This document shows positions 24,272-37,165 of a stretch of DNA of 64,000 nt, piece by piece; within the stretch, counting starts at the first letter, position 1; each line of letters opens with the position of its first letter. The stretch spans positions 1,027,420 through 1,091,419 of the forward strand of contig CAJNDS010000014.1 of the NCBI GenBank assembly GCA_905221605.1, in the 5' to 3' direction. The position numbers were made by a program, and so were the translations under genes. The notes beneath the pieces were generated by a model, which searched no databases, was not told the origin of the DNA, and was given only the letters and a program-made list of their open reading frames with translations. This stretch comes from Symbiodinium natans (Eukaryota; Sar; Dinophyceae; Suessiales; Symbiodiniaceae).

Positions 24272-24377
24272 CCTCACAAGTTCACACCTGCGCCTACACG
24301 GAAACTTGATCTTTGGAGGCCCTGGCAGAGCTGTCGACTGAGCGTGCCGGGTGCTTGTCTCGCGGGCATATTCATTG

Positions 24378-24378
<1 letters not shown>

Positions 24379-24408
<30 letters not shown>
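24379..24408. repeat. (GT)n microsatellite
   Basis: About 14 GT dinucleotides, followed by G/T-rich sequence to about 24520. Confidence 0.95.
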
Positions 24409-27220
24409 TCGCCTACGTGGGCAGGCGGGTGGGTGCATGGCTGGATGCGTGTGTGGGTACAGCTGTGGGTGGGTATGCGAGGTGTGAGGGGCGTGTGAGG
24501 GGATGTGTCGGGGGGCGCGCACAAAAACGCACAGGTGGTCTTGCGTGCAGTAGCGAATTGGCGATAAGGCTCTCCAGAAGCTGCAGAGTCTCGGTTTGGG
24601 GCGACTCGAAATTAACGCGGCGTGGGGGTGTGCAAGAAGGAGAGCAGATCCTGGTCCGCTTGTTCTAGACGCTTCTTGGTTGGAAGCCAAGGCGAATTGC
24701 TTCAAACGATAAGGAACGCATACCGCTGTAGAATATACTAGAACAGAGACCCCAAAAGGATCGACAGGGCCCATCCGGGCCCATAATTAATCCAGAAGTG
24801 GTCATTCGAGGTGTACACCTTCTGCTTCTGGGGCGTGTCACAGTTCTTGGACTGTGTGCGCCGAAGCCCGAGATAGCTCTTCTTCAGCACTTGCTTCCCG
24901 CACGGCTTCAGCCTCTCGGCCAGCCTTTCAGGCTTCATCAGATCATCCCTTTTGCTTTGGCTTGCGTCGTCTAGCATCTAAAGGGTTGGGACATACCAAC
25001 TGCCTACCCCCAATGCTTTCCAAGCTGCGCATGAAAGTCTTCCGTTTGTGTTCCAGAAAGCCCCTGCAGCCACTGCAGGTTGGGAGGTCACTGGGGGGAT
25101 CCTTCCTGGAGTGACCATGGACTTCGACAGGCGCAGCTCATTTAGGGGTCCCATTTTGGATGCTATTCCGCTCAGTCTTGTCTGTCCCCCTTCGATGCTT
25201 AGACAGGGTTGCTGACGTGTGATCTGATGTTGCCCCTTAGTTAGTCAACAGGGCCATGTTAATGGGGCAATGTTCGTTTCTCAATCGGCTGCCAACACTG
25301 CAAAATTGTACCCCATGGTTGGGCCGGATTTGCCTGAGAGGGATGGGGATGAAAAGGGAGCGTGTCAACAGGTAAGGTTCAAGAGATGTTACTTCCTTGG
25401 GCCGGCGGAAGCGTGAGACTCGGCGCCTAAGATGTCAACAGCCCGCGGAGTTCTTTCCACAGTTTCGGAGCTAGACCGAATTCCGTTGTTTTCGGGTGCT
25501 TCCGCGGAAATCCAGAGCATCCAGCTTAATCAGCGATTCCTGATTCAGACTTGCGCTATCTTGCACTGCCATTCAGTCGTGTTTGGAGCCAGCGCTTCAA
25601 TCTGCTTCAGAGTTTCAACACCCAATTCCCGAAAACACTGTGCAACTGAACAATGTATCCTGCTGTAGAGAGCCACTGTCGAGTCCTACCAATTCCCACC
25701 AGAGAGATGGTGCCTTCAGTGGCCCTGGGCAAGGCTCTGCGGCCGGCCGCCTGTTTACTTCAGCGTCTATGCGCTTCAAAAAGCAGGCCTGGGAGATCTT
25801 GGCTTCTGTGAATTTGTGTGGGGTTGGGCCCGGGAGGGCCTGGGGCCTAAGAGGGTGCGAGGGTGATTGATGTTGAGATTTTCCGTTGATGTCCGCACTC
25901 GTGTTTAGTGACTGCTTCCACACCAGGTGAAGAGAAGCGGCACTTGCAATCAATGAAGAGGCCGGGGCCCTGGATGGAAAGGACACTGGGTGCTTTGACA
26001 AGCTTTTCAGCAAGATCCGGCCTCAGGACTTTCTTCCGCATCTCAGCCTGGAGTTCGCTGCATGCCCCGGAGGCCGCTCCTGTCAACAGCGCAAATACCT
26101 TAAGGGCTCTGAGTATCTCTCTAAGTGTCTCCGCCTGTGCATTCTTGAACGTCCCCTGAGCGGCTTGCGGCGTTGCGTGCTGCGGCGCCTTGAGTAATCC
26201 TGCTTGCATGAACATGCGCTGCCAACATTCTTTTGAGATCCGACAAACGTCCCTGAAGCGAAGCAAAAACACCCTTAGCACTTCGAGCCAAAAGCGGTGC
26301 ACCGTGCACCGTCGAAACCCGACAACAGACGGTTTTTTTGCGATGCGAGCCCCAGAAGACTCGCCCAGCCTGAGAATCTCAAGAGACGCTGAGGACTCGA
26401 GCCGGTCTGTGACGAATGCAGACTTCAGCTGGGATGGCTACGGATCTTACGATCTGCTGGACCGAGTTTGACTATAGGGGCTCTCAGGGTAACCTGTGGC
26501 TTTAGCATTCATGGATTCCTTTGGTGGCCTGTGACGCCACAATCGGCTAGTCCTGGAACAGCGGCGAAAGACGACTTTATCGGTTACATACTGCAGACCG
26601 CCACATGCTGCATGAACAGTGGCGGTGCCCTGTCTGCACGAAGTATCCTGAGCCTTCAACAAGGACTTCGCCGCACCGCCTGCCGCGGCGAAGCCGCTGG
26701 TGCCGGCGGAGGCACCAGCGCCGTCCGCGCGGATCCTCGGGCAACGTCTCCGGATGCTACAGGTTTCGGGCTTCTGGGGAGAAGAATTCAGGGCGGCCCG
26801 AGTCGGGGAAACGGTTGGTGGATGTTGGAAGCGGAGCAGCCCCCAACACATCAACGTGATGCCACCAGAACCTATTCGGGGCATGTTGGGGGACCGAAAT
26901 CCGAAGCATTCCGAAACACCTCTTGTCGGACGATGCCACAAGGTCGACTTGCTTGGCCTGGGCTGACGCACTGATGCCACGAAAAGCTGCGCACAGGACA
27001 AAACAGGCATGTCAGCGCTGGTCCCCCTGTTCGCATCGCTCCGCCGCTTAGCCTTGGAATCGCGATCCGAGGGCTTCTTCTAGGATCTGTGCCCGGGTGC
27101 CCACTTGGTTTGCTCTGACCTAAGCTCCGTGACTGAAACAACGAAGTCCAAAAGGATCCCAATGAGAAATCCTTAGGGCAAGTCCCCGGCCGAAGGCTCC
27201 ACGACATTCCGAGACACTCT
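24409..27220. other. unassigned
   Basis: Several open frames on both strands, none with a recognisable domain. 26644-26730 is a GC-rich patch with a potential stem (GCTGGTGCC pairing with GGCACCAGC). Confidence 0.3.
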
Positions 27221-27268
27221 GAGGCCGCAGCCTGGCCCCAGGCCCTGCAACTGCTCGCGGAGAGTTGG
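27221..27268 (+). CDS. PPR-like helix exon
   Basis: The frame reads EAAAWPQALQLLAESW, matching the W-x-x-A-L-x-L-L helix of dinoflagellate PPR repeats. Boundaries uncertain. It is the first of a run of four PPR-like pieces within 0.85 kb. Confidence 0.5.
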
Positions 27269-27374
27269 AGACTCAGGGCCTTATAATTGTGCATCCATGT
27301 TACGTTGCCTAGACTTTCAAGGAAATCAGAAAAAGTCTTTGGGTTCTTGGCGCTCAGGCAGTGATGCGAATTCC

Positions 27375-27455
27375 GCGAACGTCATCACTTTCAATGCCAC
27401 AGTCACGGCGTGTGCCCGGGGACGACAGTGGCAGGCCAGCTTCCAAGACTTGGTA
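27375..27455 (+). CDS. PPR repeat exon
   Basis: The frame reads ANVITFNATVTACARGRQWQ then ASFQDL. V-I-T-F-N-A-x-V-x-A-C-A-R-G-x-x-W is the core of a PPR motif, with the following W-Q-A-S-F helix. This is one of the clearest PPR matches in the window. Confidence 0.65.
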
Positions 27456-27611
27456 ACTTGTGAGCGAATGTAAGCGAAGGAGTGTTCCCACCTGCGGCAA
27501 TGTCTTGGCCTGGAACCTGCCTTCAATCTTTCAGGTCAGCCGTATTGCATAGTTGCATGCGATGCTCGGGTAAGAGGCTCTTGTTTGACAACTTCACAGC
27601 CGTCTCATCCT

Positions 27612-27692
27612 CAGGTGGGTTTGACTGTCGTACAGGACATGTTGCGCAGCGGTATCCAGCCCAGCCTGGGCCCCGACGCACCTTTGGGAACC
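27612..27692 (+). CDS. PPR repeat exon, second helix and turn
   Basis: The frame reads VGLTVVQDMLRSGIQPSLGP. The L-x-x-M-x-x-x-G-I-x-P pattern is the end of a PPR repeat. It starts after a CCTCAG| acceptor-like site. Confidence 0.5.
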
Positions 27693-27967
27693 CGGAGACA
27701 GGCTAGCTTTTCGTTAGGTCTTTTTTGGGGTAGGTTTCCTCTAGATCTGCTGTCCTTGACAAGGCCCATCGACGTGGGGAGCTGCCGCAGCTGCCTGTGA
27801 GCGAGGCCGCACACGGGGAAAGGGGGGCTTGGAGTCTGCCGCATAGGAAGGCCCAGCTGAAACTCACGCAAAGCGAGCGTTTAGTTGATGATAGACATCC
27901 TGCCTGACCTTAATTATCCAACCTGTCAACAGCTCCATCTAGACCGTCTCGACCCACGAGTTCCCCT

Positions 27968-28035
27968 GCCCTGCAGCCGTGGAGGCTCCCACTGGGCTGG
28001 GGCGTTGCAGGTGCTCGACGACAGCCGGACGCACG
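27968..28035 (+). CDS. PPR-like exon
   Basis: The frame reads CSRGGSHWAGALQVLDDSRT, equivalent to the A-C-x-R-G-x-x-W-x-x-A-L-x-L-L junction of PPR repeats. Same strand as the pieces upstream. Confidence 0.5.
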
Positions 28036-28317
28036 CGTGCCCTCGTTTGCACTCAGCTCTGCGGGGGGATTGGAAGTGTTTCGGGTCAAGCCAGAGCTTT
28101 GTTGTGCACGGTCATTGCGTTGTGATTGAGTCTGGGCCGTCATGCATCGACACGAGCCGAAGTGAGGATCGAGCCGCACGTGATCACTCTCAGCGCTGTG
28201 ATCAAAGCCTCTCAGCCTGAACTGGCGGGGGATTTTCTCTTAGCAGGCGAATCTATGGATACCCGACAGTGATGCCACTTTGACATTGTGCTCACAAAGT
28301 TGGTTTTCAAACTGCCA
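28036..28317. other. unassigned spacer between PPR-like pieces
   Basis: No motif or repeat recognised here. Confidence 0.3.
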
Positions 28318-28400
28318 AGCAGCCAATCAGACAATTCAGCCAATCAGTCGATCAGCCGACCGCCTGATCGGCTGATCGGCTGATCGGCTGATTGGCTGCC
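28318..28400. repeat. compound inverted repeat built on CAGCCAATCAG / CGGCTGAT
   Basis: The left side has AGCCAATCAG twice and GATCAGCCG. The right side has CGGCTGATCGGCTGATCGG and CTGATTGGCTG. The halves are largely complementary and could form an approximately 35-bp imperfect hairpin. The right half is also a direct repeat of an 8-bp unit. Confidence 0.8.
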
Positions 28401-29302
28401 GCACGGTTTGCGGCCAAAAAGCCCATGCACACTGTTGGCATTTTGACTACACCGCGGCGACATATCCAATGCATTGCAAGGCATGTGGTGCTGCCTTGCG
28501 TGCTGCACTCAGCAACCGACTGCTCAGCTCGCCCAGAGCCGGAGAACACGTACCGTTTGAGAAGGAAAGCTGCAGCTGCTGCATTGCTCGCGGTAGACAA
28601 AGTTCTAGCGTCTGGGTTCTAAACATGTCCGGGAGAAGCGTCACAGCGTGTCAGTCCGAGTGCCAAGTAGCGTTGCCCCTGAACTCTCATGCACGAACAG
28701 CTTGCTTCGCCATCATGGTAATGGCGGTACTCGTATGTGGCAAGCGTTTTCTCTGAACTCCGAGCGAAGACCTAAGGTTGGGCCTTAAGTCTTTCGCTCC
28801 TGCACGAAGGGCAAATGCGGCTGACTCAGCTTGAAGTAACTCTTGACATGTGTCGCGAGCAGGTGATCCCCGGCACAGAAGATGCCATTTAATTAGAATC
28901 GTTTGTTGCCTGACTGAATCGAGCTGATGCAATGGCAGTTAGCATGACGATGTATCCACCGAAACTGCTCTCAGGAGTGGCATTGACTTGGATGTGCAGT
29001 TCCCAGACCCAGGAATGTACAGTATTGCTTTGCTCAGGCAACGAGGACACGTCAGCAGTTATTTGCTTGAACATTGAAAGCGCGGGGCGGGTAAAGGACA
29101 CCTCCGCACACAGACTCTTGCTTTGCTAGCCTAGCTGGCGCACAAAGCTGCAGGCGCTCTGGGCAGGCATTTTGAGAGATACTCATGAGAACATGAGCCC
29201 TAGGCTTCGCCCCGCATCCACAATGATCTTGAGACTTTTTTGAGATTTTTTGCAGGGTTTGTTTGGGACGGTTTCTACAAAGCATATTGGCTTCGTGATC
29301 AG

Positions 29303-29349
29303 GTCATCACCTTCAACTGCGCACTCGGGGCGTGTGCCCGCAGTGCCAG
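29303..29349 (+). CDS. PPR repeat exon
   Basis: After GATCAG| the frame reads VITFNCALGACARSAR, the helix-A core of a PPR motif, nearly identical in pattern to the exon at 27375. It shows the PPR-coding zone extends to at least 29.35 kb. Confidence 0.6.
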
Positions 29350-32300
29350 GCGCGGGGACTCTGAGCTCTCCTCAACTTGTTCTGCTAGGGTAAATGGCAT
29401 TGACAGCTCGGCCTGAGCCTCTTAGACCACGATCCAGCTCACAAACTGATCTAGGTGGCAGGAGGCGCAGTCTCTGCTGCCAGGCTCTTACCCAGGGTGC
29501 ACGATTTGGGAAGCTTATTTTACAACGCTACGCGACCCACCTCGGCCGGGGCCTGCTCAGGGGTGCTTGTTTTGCTCGCTTGGAGCAACATAAGGAGAAG
29601 GAAGGTGGCAAAAGGTGGAGGCTCATCCATTGGAGTGGAAGACTGGCAGATGTGAGGGTCGGAGGTGGGGGGGGGGTGCGGGTGCGCTCAAGCCCCTCTA
29701 CCCCCGTCCGCTCTGGGACAGCTGTCGCATCGGCGGGGGGGGGGGTACCCATGCCAGGCAAACAGTCCGAAGTAAAGGGTACATTTTGCTCCGGGGAGAA
29801 GAGGTGCTTTGTGCTTGCGGTCCAAGGCCTCGGTAGATCAAGGCCTGCTTTGCTCGTTTTACCCGTAGTGTCACGTAGCACCTAGGATGCATTCGCCACA
29901 GTGCGTGCTCAACCACAACTCTAAAGTCAGCTCCGCATGGTTTGCAGCCAGTTTCAAGGCTTGGAAGCCACTCTCATGTTCATTGAAGTAGTCACATGGG
30001 AGTTTTTCGAAAAAACGGTAAATAGTAGGATTCCCTTCTAATCGCGACATATTGTGTGGATCAGTTTTGTCATCTGAAGTCAAGTCAGCTTGGGGCCTCA
30101 GCTCAGCTTTTCAGGGGCGAGATGGAGAGAATTCATTGCCTGCCTGATGCAGTCAGCCACAAGGCGCGCAGGATTTCAGGCTTCAGGTGGAGAGATGTTT
30201 GAGTAAGTTGACTGACAGGCAAGTTTGCATGCAAGTGCTTAGTAGCTTGGAAATGGAAGCTAGTTTGTCTGAAGCATGGCTCACGAAGTTTTGCGAGTTG
30301 TTTCCCGAGTTGGCGCTACGAAAGTAAGGGACCCCTAACAGAGATCTCCGAAGACTAGGACTCCCTTATGAAAAAGGTCCCCGAAAAGGTAACCCCCTAA
30401 TGTCGGAAACCCTCACATGGAACCAAAGACCCACACAAAGCTGCAAAGCTCCGCAGCCCTCCGCCTTGCCAAGCTGGTTGATGCTTGTCGAGCCCCCGGG
30501 TATTGCTCATGTTCTGTGCGCGGGCTTTCTGGTTGCATTCGTTTGACTCTTCAGAGGGCGGGTTCTAGGGAGCTGATGGCTTGCGGGAGACAGGACGCCA
30601 GCCCCCGAGAACTCACCTGAAACGAAGTTGCCGGCGTTGTAGTTGTGGGATGTCAAGGGTGTATGGGTGGTTTGATGTTGGTTCATGCTCAGCTTTCTCA
30701 CGAACGTCTCGAGGCCAAACCCCTGTGCTGAGTAGGGGGCTTTGCAAAACGAACTGATTGAAAGCCTTTGGAATCCCTGCAAAACCCAGGTGTGGTGGAC
30801 GGTTCAGCAACGTCAGCAAGCCATGCTGAGGCATCATCACGCATGGGATGGGCTCAGCTTTCCAAATGGTTGACTGCTGACTTCAGATTTCGCAGTGGGT
30901 TTCGGTTGCAGAAATTTCAGACCCTGCCTTCAAGTTCCGTCTCAGAACATCTTGTGGGCCCATCGTGGGCTTCATGATCTTCGTTGTATCTTCGTGCCCT
31001 CTTCGTGCCGTGCTCATACGATGTGAGAAAAATTGATGTTGCTCCATCCTTTCGCAGCAAGAAACAGTCTGCCAAATGGCTTGCAAGAGAAACGCTGGCA
31101 AACAGAGTGGTGAGCAGAGGGGATGTTCCAGCCGATTTACGGAAGCCCAACGATGGAATTGAAGGCTTTCGGGTACCCTCCCGGATGTGGGATGTTGAGC
31201 TTGAGCCTGTAATTTTACGGCACAGCCTTTCTTGTTCTCTCTAGCATCAAGGGGCATGCATGGTTGTGTGATTGAAGGTATCCGGCTCCAGCAGACCGCA
31301 GGCTCGGCGCCCATATGTTGTCATGAGATGTAGGGTTTACGAAAGTAGGGTACCCTTTCTTTCGGGGTCCCTTTAAGGGGCCGCATGTCTTGAGAAAACA
31401 ATCCCTGGACCTTGCATCTGCAGGCCGTGTATCGGAGGAGCGTGTCACAAGACAAACGAGCTTTGGATGGAAGGCTTGCTGGGAACGAAGACTTCATCTT
31501 CATGCAAGCAAGATCTGGATGAGACCTCACGTCAGAGTTCTGTGCTAGTCGATGTGTGGAGATCATGAGAAACTGGCCAGGGTGTACGGGCACGAGCCTG
31601 TACTTTGCAGGGCAGTGGTGGAAGTACCTTGGACTCTTAACTCTGCAGCGGTTTTGTAGCCACGGACGTTTCTCAAGATTATTCAAGGGTGATTGGACAC
31701 GTCAGACTGGAGCCTATCACCGCCTACAGCTTGCCCTCAGCCTACACTTTGCGTCTTTCCCGAGCCTAAGTGCAGCCATTCCTACACGCATCGGATTGCA
31801 CACGTTTGCGCCGTTCCACCTACTGCGCGCATTGAAACCTGAGATAGCCTGAGGCCTTGCTCAGCTCCAAAACGGATGCAGAGCACCTGGTTGACACCAC
31901 CTTTGGCCGCGGCGGCCACTCGAGGCCGTCGGAGATGTGCGAAGATGTGCAAAGCTTGAGCTACACTCAGCATATCTCAGCATCATGCATCGTCGGCAGA
32001 CGGCTACCAGTAGCTGGTCGGACGATGAGTAGCAAATTAAAGCCTCGTCTGCTGTTGTCCCAGCCGTGTGATTCGATGGTATTTCGATGGTATTCGGAGG
32101 TGGCCGTGTTGTATCTCGAGTGCTTAAGGTTGGACTTGCCAGGGTGATGCGACTTCATCACTCACTTGCCCTGTTTTGCCACAGGGCCTTACTTCGCCAT
32201 CTCCCGAGAACTTCGAAGGCAGTGTGAAGCTTCATGTGTGTCAACATGCAGACCCGTGGCGTGCCACTGGGTAGCCACTGGGTAGTTTGTAGTTCATATG

Positions 32301-33472
32301 AAGTTCACGTGCAGAGAGCGTTTGGTGCCCCCACGCAGGTGTTTGCCTTCGATGTGGATCCAAGCGCGGTAGCAGAGGCCAACCGAAAACCAGCAAGTGT
32401 GACAAGGTAGTTCTTGCAAGGAACGTCAGCAGAGACACAGGCAGACCTTCCCCCTCCCTCCGTCCCGTGCTCCATGCAGGCGGAGCGCGTGGCCTCCACA
32501 GACCCGCGGCTCATGCCCAGGCGACGTGCTGGGGAGATGCGCTTCTGTTGTACCTCCTTGCCGTGGGGGTTGCAAGCTCCGGTTACTGCAGTTTTTGCAG
32601 AGACTGCTTTTGGGCATTGCGACGCCGGTGCATGAGGTGCCCCGTAGACATGCAGACCCTGTATGGCTGATTGGATCTACTTAATCTACTTGCTTGTTGC
32701 GGATTGAGCTAGTTGGTGAACTCAGGGCCGACGGTACAGCATCTCCTGCAGACTCCGGAGAGAACACAGGGCTCAACCTGGCATGACCTCAAATATCCAG
32801 CACTGCTGTACGGTCTTCTCGGTTGACTTGAGTGCCTAGAATTATCTGTGTTGGCATTCGTAAAGACAGGATCGGCATATGGACCGCTGAGGCAGTCATA
32901 GACAGCCTCATGTAGGAAAGCAGCGAATAGATGAGTTGCAGAGTTCAGAGTTCCCAGTGTTCAGGCATGCAGCCTTCAGCAGCCTTGACGAGGCGCCCCC
33001 CCCCCATGTTCGTGCCCCCCCCCACGCTTAGAAGCCCAGCTCCGACAGAAGGGCTTCTAACAAGACTTTAAGCCTCATATCGAAAGCAGAAGAAGGAATC
33101 AGGTTCGGTTTTTCGTTTTGAAGCTCAAAGTCGTAGCATCCTTGAGTGATACTCGTACAAGACACTGTCCGTACAGTCTGCCCGGCTGACTTGGCTTTGA
33201 CATCCCCAAGACATTCAATCATGAAATCGCAGTCCCAAATTGATTGCAACGCAAAGCCAGCCAGGAATCCCTTTGCCAGAACTTAGGGTGCCGTGCTCAG
33301 AGGTGTTGCCTCCCGATCTCCTTCTCCGGGGCGTCCTCGCCGACAACTCGGAAGAAGCGACCGTGTCGAGAGAGTGAGAGGAGGGCGCGGTTGTTGAGAT
33401 TTAGAGTAAGCTGGGTGACTTTGGAGAGTGGAGTGAAGTGGAGTGGAGCGATTGGGCCGTTTGGAGCTCCAG
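29350..33472. other. unassigned; low-complexity patches
   Basis: G-rich runs lie near 29664-29681 and 29735-29745. Poly-C runs are at 32998-33005 and 33016-33024. 30300-30400 and 31325-31375 carry related AGGGTACCCT/GGGGTCCC palindromic words. No gene family recognised, although several + frames (such as 31556-31852) have a normal composition. Confidence 0.3.
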
Positions 33473-33582
33473 AGGCGGACCTTGGTGTGTCCTCGACGCA
33501 GCTTGCCGGGCTGCCCGGGCTACCCTTCGATGCGGCACATGTGGCGCAAGACGTCTTTGAGCGGGTCCTAAACTTTGCCTGA
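33473..33582 (+). CDS. possible last exon of unknown protein
   Basis: The frame reads EADLGVSSTQLAGLPGLPFD then AAHVAQDVFERVLNFA-stop. The amphipathic end and clean stop suggest a real C-terminus. The acceptor is probably GCTCCAG| just upstream. No family. Confidence 0.35.
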
Positions 33583-35247
33583 AGCGCTTGCTGGCGGTGC
33601 CGAACCTACAACACTTCATCAGTGATGATAGATGTCAAAGAATGTTGCAACTGGTTTCAGTGGTGACTAGCTGAAGAGGCACTCTTGTCTTTGCTTTGAA
33701 CTGCTGAGGATCGAAAGCACCGGGGCTTCTCGCCCATCGAGGAGAGGGAGAAAGAGAGAGCTGAGGGAGCGAGAGCAAGAGGGAAAAAGCGCTGAGACGG
33801 AGCGAGCTCTGGGAAGCTGGTGGGGGTTTGGGTTTTGAAATGCTTTGAATAAGTGGACCATTCTGGGCCCTTGCTCGGCACTGCCGTGCACTGCTCTGGG
33901 CATTGCCGTGATGCCAACGGCCTTCGAGTTGTGTCTGTCGCAGCACGTCAAAGTAAGCAAACGAATCCCAGCTTCAGGCATGACCGCAGTTGAGACATTG
34001 GTTGGCCAGCAACTTGCGAGTGCTTCCCATGCAGGATGGCCCGCTGGATTTGCGCATGCAAGCCTGGCGAGGGTTGCACGCATGTTCGCCACCCCCTTTT
34101 TTTCCTCGTGCAGAGAGTGGCACGCAATGATAAGGGATGGCAAGGCTGAGACGGACATGAGGAGTGCAAAGAGCAAAGAGCAAAGAGTGCCAGGAATCCG
34201 GACTTCGGCCTCCCGGCCTCTCAGTGGCTGGACACCGTGTGGGAGACCCGGCGCTTGAAAGATTAGGGTATTCCAATGTCCTACTCTTACTGTGCTGCAG
34301 TTGTCGAACCGACGCAGTTTTTTGCACGTGTTTTTTGCATTGGGCCCGGCCGTTGTGACGGCCTGGTTTGTGATTGCCTTGAGAAGATGTGCACCCGACG
34401 CCGGGGACGTCTGGGCAAATTCTATGCTGGCCGCTTCTGTGGGAGGTCCCAAGGTCCGGGCTTCGCCTCGCCTGATCAACACTGTGATCGCCCCGACTCT
34501 CCTCGTCCCACAACCACGATGTTTCACCCGGACCATCTGCGCGTCCTCCAGCTGCCCACAACCCAGCAGTGTGAGCTGTCCCAGGCACTCGACGGCATGG
34601 TCGCAGGTCTTCTGTCGCCTGGGCTGGGCCGGGGGGCCCGCACAAACTCACCCCTCCAGCGCTGAGTGATGGTCCGGGTGCACTTCCGCAATCCGCATGC
34701 CTGTCGCGCGGGGCTGATGTCGCGTGCCCACTGTTAGATGGCATGGCTGATCCGGTCGCCTCTGCTCCATCCTAGCCAGCCGAGCGCTGGACACTCCCTT
34801 GATGCAACAGTGCAACACTCGCACCTTGCCTCCTGGTGTTGCCCTTCGGCGCGTTCCACTTCTTGACCGCCTGCCAATCGATTTCTTGGTTTGGCCGAAT
34901 GCAGTTTCTCCTGCATCCGTTTCGGGAACTTCGCACTTCACCACGACCTACCTGTGCTTCACAGGCATCCATACATGAGTCTACACGTCGGCTCTCTGCC
35001 CTCAGTTGTTCTCACATCGCCCTCAGAAGTATAGCCGTATCTGAGGTCTAGCAGATCTGAAGATTCTAGAAGCTATGGGCTGTGGTTTGCCGATGTTTGC
35101 AGCATGCAGAATGGTTGCCTTTACGAATCCCCCTGCCAGATGCGAAGCTGAGTCTCAGTGTTTGCCAGTTCTAAGCCATTCTGCGTGAGGTCGCCAGAAG
35201 AGCTGGCGTGGGTGCTGCGAGAGTATGGCGAGGAACGGCATTTTTTT

Positions 35248-35252
<5 letters not shown>
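33583..35252. other. unassigned, long overlapping open frames
   Basis: Open frames of 129-137 codons on + and 256-289 codons on the complementary strand overlap each other between 33.67 and 34.74 kb. None carries a recognisable domain, and the overlap points to a GC-rich stretch with few stops. Confidence 0.3.
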
Positions 35253-35278
<26 letters not shown>

Positions 35279-35280
35279 CT
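35253..35280. repeat. (GT)n microsatellite after a T run
   Basis: About 11 T, then about 13 GT units. A CT-rich stretch follows at 35560-35612. Confidence 0.9.
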
Positions 35281-35792
35281 GTCTCTTTCTTTGTGCATGT
35301 TTCAGCTCAATCAGCTATGCCGATGAATCAAGATTTCGCATGCTGCAATTGCCTGCGGCCGTACTGTGCGCACCACACAGCATGTTGTTCCTGATGTGTA
35401 TACATCGAAACACCATGAAGAATATGGCATACACATAGTTTTGCCCATGACCGACCGAGAAGGCCTGTATCTGTTTATGGTCCACACCGAGTGATCTTGC
35501 AAGTATTTCTAACTATTACTCCTGGTTTTTTTGGTATGCAGGCAGAAGCATGTAAGCTCTCTCTCTCTGTCTCACTCTCTCACTCTCGCACTCTCTCACT
35601 CTCTCATTCGCTCACTCACCGCAGCCTCAAGTCTGTAGCTGCTTGTGACTGTTTGGAAGATTTTGGAAGTATGCGAGGTAGGTCTCCCTGTCATGTGTAT
35701 AGGCAGGTATTTTGAAGCATATACTTCATGTGTGCAGTATTGGCTTCTCTCTTATAAGCATAGATCCAGCTGCAATTGACCCTAAACCTCCT

Positions 35793-36480
35793 TGAGACAC
35801 GAGAGGGACGCCCCGTACGGCCCGTGAGGACCGCGATCCACTCCTTGCTGCCCGACTGGCCGAGGCGGCAGAAGCTCAAGCTGCGATGTTGAACCAAGGT
35901 TCACGAAAACATGCGGGAAGTGTATTTTGTCTGTGTTGTTACCACTCGACATGGGGAAACATCTTTTGCCGCGTAATTCGACATGTTTTGACATCTGCAG
36001 ATTCCTTGTTCTTTTCGCATCAGCAAGTTGATGCGCGTTATCTCGAACATTGTCGAGACGTGGTAGGCCATTTGCGCCCGACGCCCTTTGCAAAGCACGT
36101 CGGAGCTCGCTGAGGCGGTTGGTTTGCGGTTCAGGGACGAGGACTTCGGAGTTTCTGCGCGATGGCAAGTAAGCACTCGAGCACCTAGTTCCCAAGTTTG
36201 GGCAGCATTTGGGTTCGGTGCATGACAGGATCCAGATTTCAGGATCTAGGGTTGATTGATGTTGGCTCATGTGTTGTTCGTCTGCAGGCTGCAGTGGATC
36301 AGCATTTTTTCGGGGCTTCACTCATGCGTGATCTCCTGCCCTTGAGCCATCAGGTCGTGGCTGAAGTCAAGGCAAAGACCCTTGGCAAGAACCCCTTCGA
36401 GCAGCCAGCGAGGCTGACTTTCCAGGCAGGCTTAAAAGCGAAGCTCCTAAATGCAGGTTACGTGACACGAGGCTCGGAGC
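35793..36480 (+). CDS. possible helix-rich exon series
   Basis: Four + strand pieces look protein-like: about 35815-35895 (DPLLAARLAEAAEAQAAM), about 36090-36165 (SELAEAVGLRFRDEDFGVSA), about 36289-36412 (AAVDQHFFGASLMRDLLPLS, then HQVVAEVKAKTLGKNPFEQP) and its continuation. They are in different frames with introns between. They are alanine- and glutamate-rich, so possibly coiled coil. No family assigned. Confidence 0.35.
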
Positions 36481-36628
36481 CTGCCATGCTTCATCTGCAT
36501 TGCATGTGCAGGCAATTCGATCCCACCTCAACAAGGAGTTTTCGGAGTGGCTCGGCCTGTAGAATCCCAGACTTTGTGCCACATTGTTTGAATATGCCTT
36601 GTTTGGGTGTGCGTCTTTGACAGGCTTC

Positions 36629-36668
36629 TCTCTCTCCCTGTCCCCCTCTCTCTCTCTCGCTCTCTTTT
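36629..36668. repeat. CT-rich microsatellite
   Basis: Interrupted (CT)n, mixed with CCCC. Confidence 0.85.
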
Positions 36669-37165
36669 TCTTATGGCCCTCTGCAGGGGGTCGGGGTGCA
36701 AGGGGGAGTCTTGCTAATTGTTTGGTTTTGTAAGAAAGACCAAACCGTTTCTCCCATCCCAAAATCCAAAGTCCAAAGCGGTGAGGTTTGGATTGTGTCT
36801 TTTTGGGATTCTGGAGTTGCACAACTTATGTAATTTGCGATATAGAATTCAGCATAGGAAAGCACATGTTGCAAAGCGATACAAACCTTGGCGGTTTGCA
36901 ACCATTCTGCGTGGTATTTGTATCTCACCAAACTTGTACAAAGTTTGTGCTTTTCCAGGCTGTTCTGATCCTGAGCAAACTAAACAGCACAACGCTTTCC
37001 CGCAAAGATCCACGGCTCCAAACGTCGGAGGTTCTCCCAACACTTTTGGTTTGGGAATGCTGAGATATTGGTTGGTCCATTTGGGGTGGACTGGGGCTGA
37101 GAATATATGTATACATGAAAATGCAGGTACCACTACTACAACAAGGATGAGTGAATACTACTAGC

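Noticed and set aside
33667-34536. 289-codon - strand frame (and a 256-codon one overlapping it)
   Set aside because: Two long frames in different phases overlap with two + frames. No domain or splice support, so likely chance.
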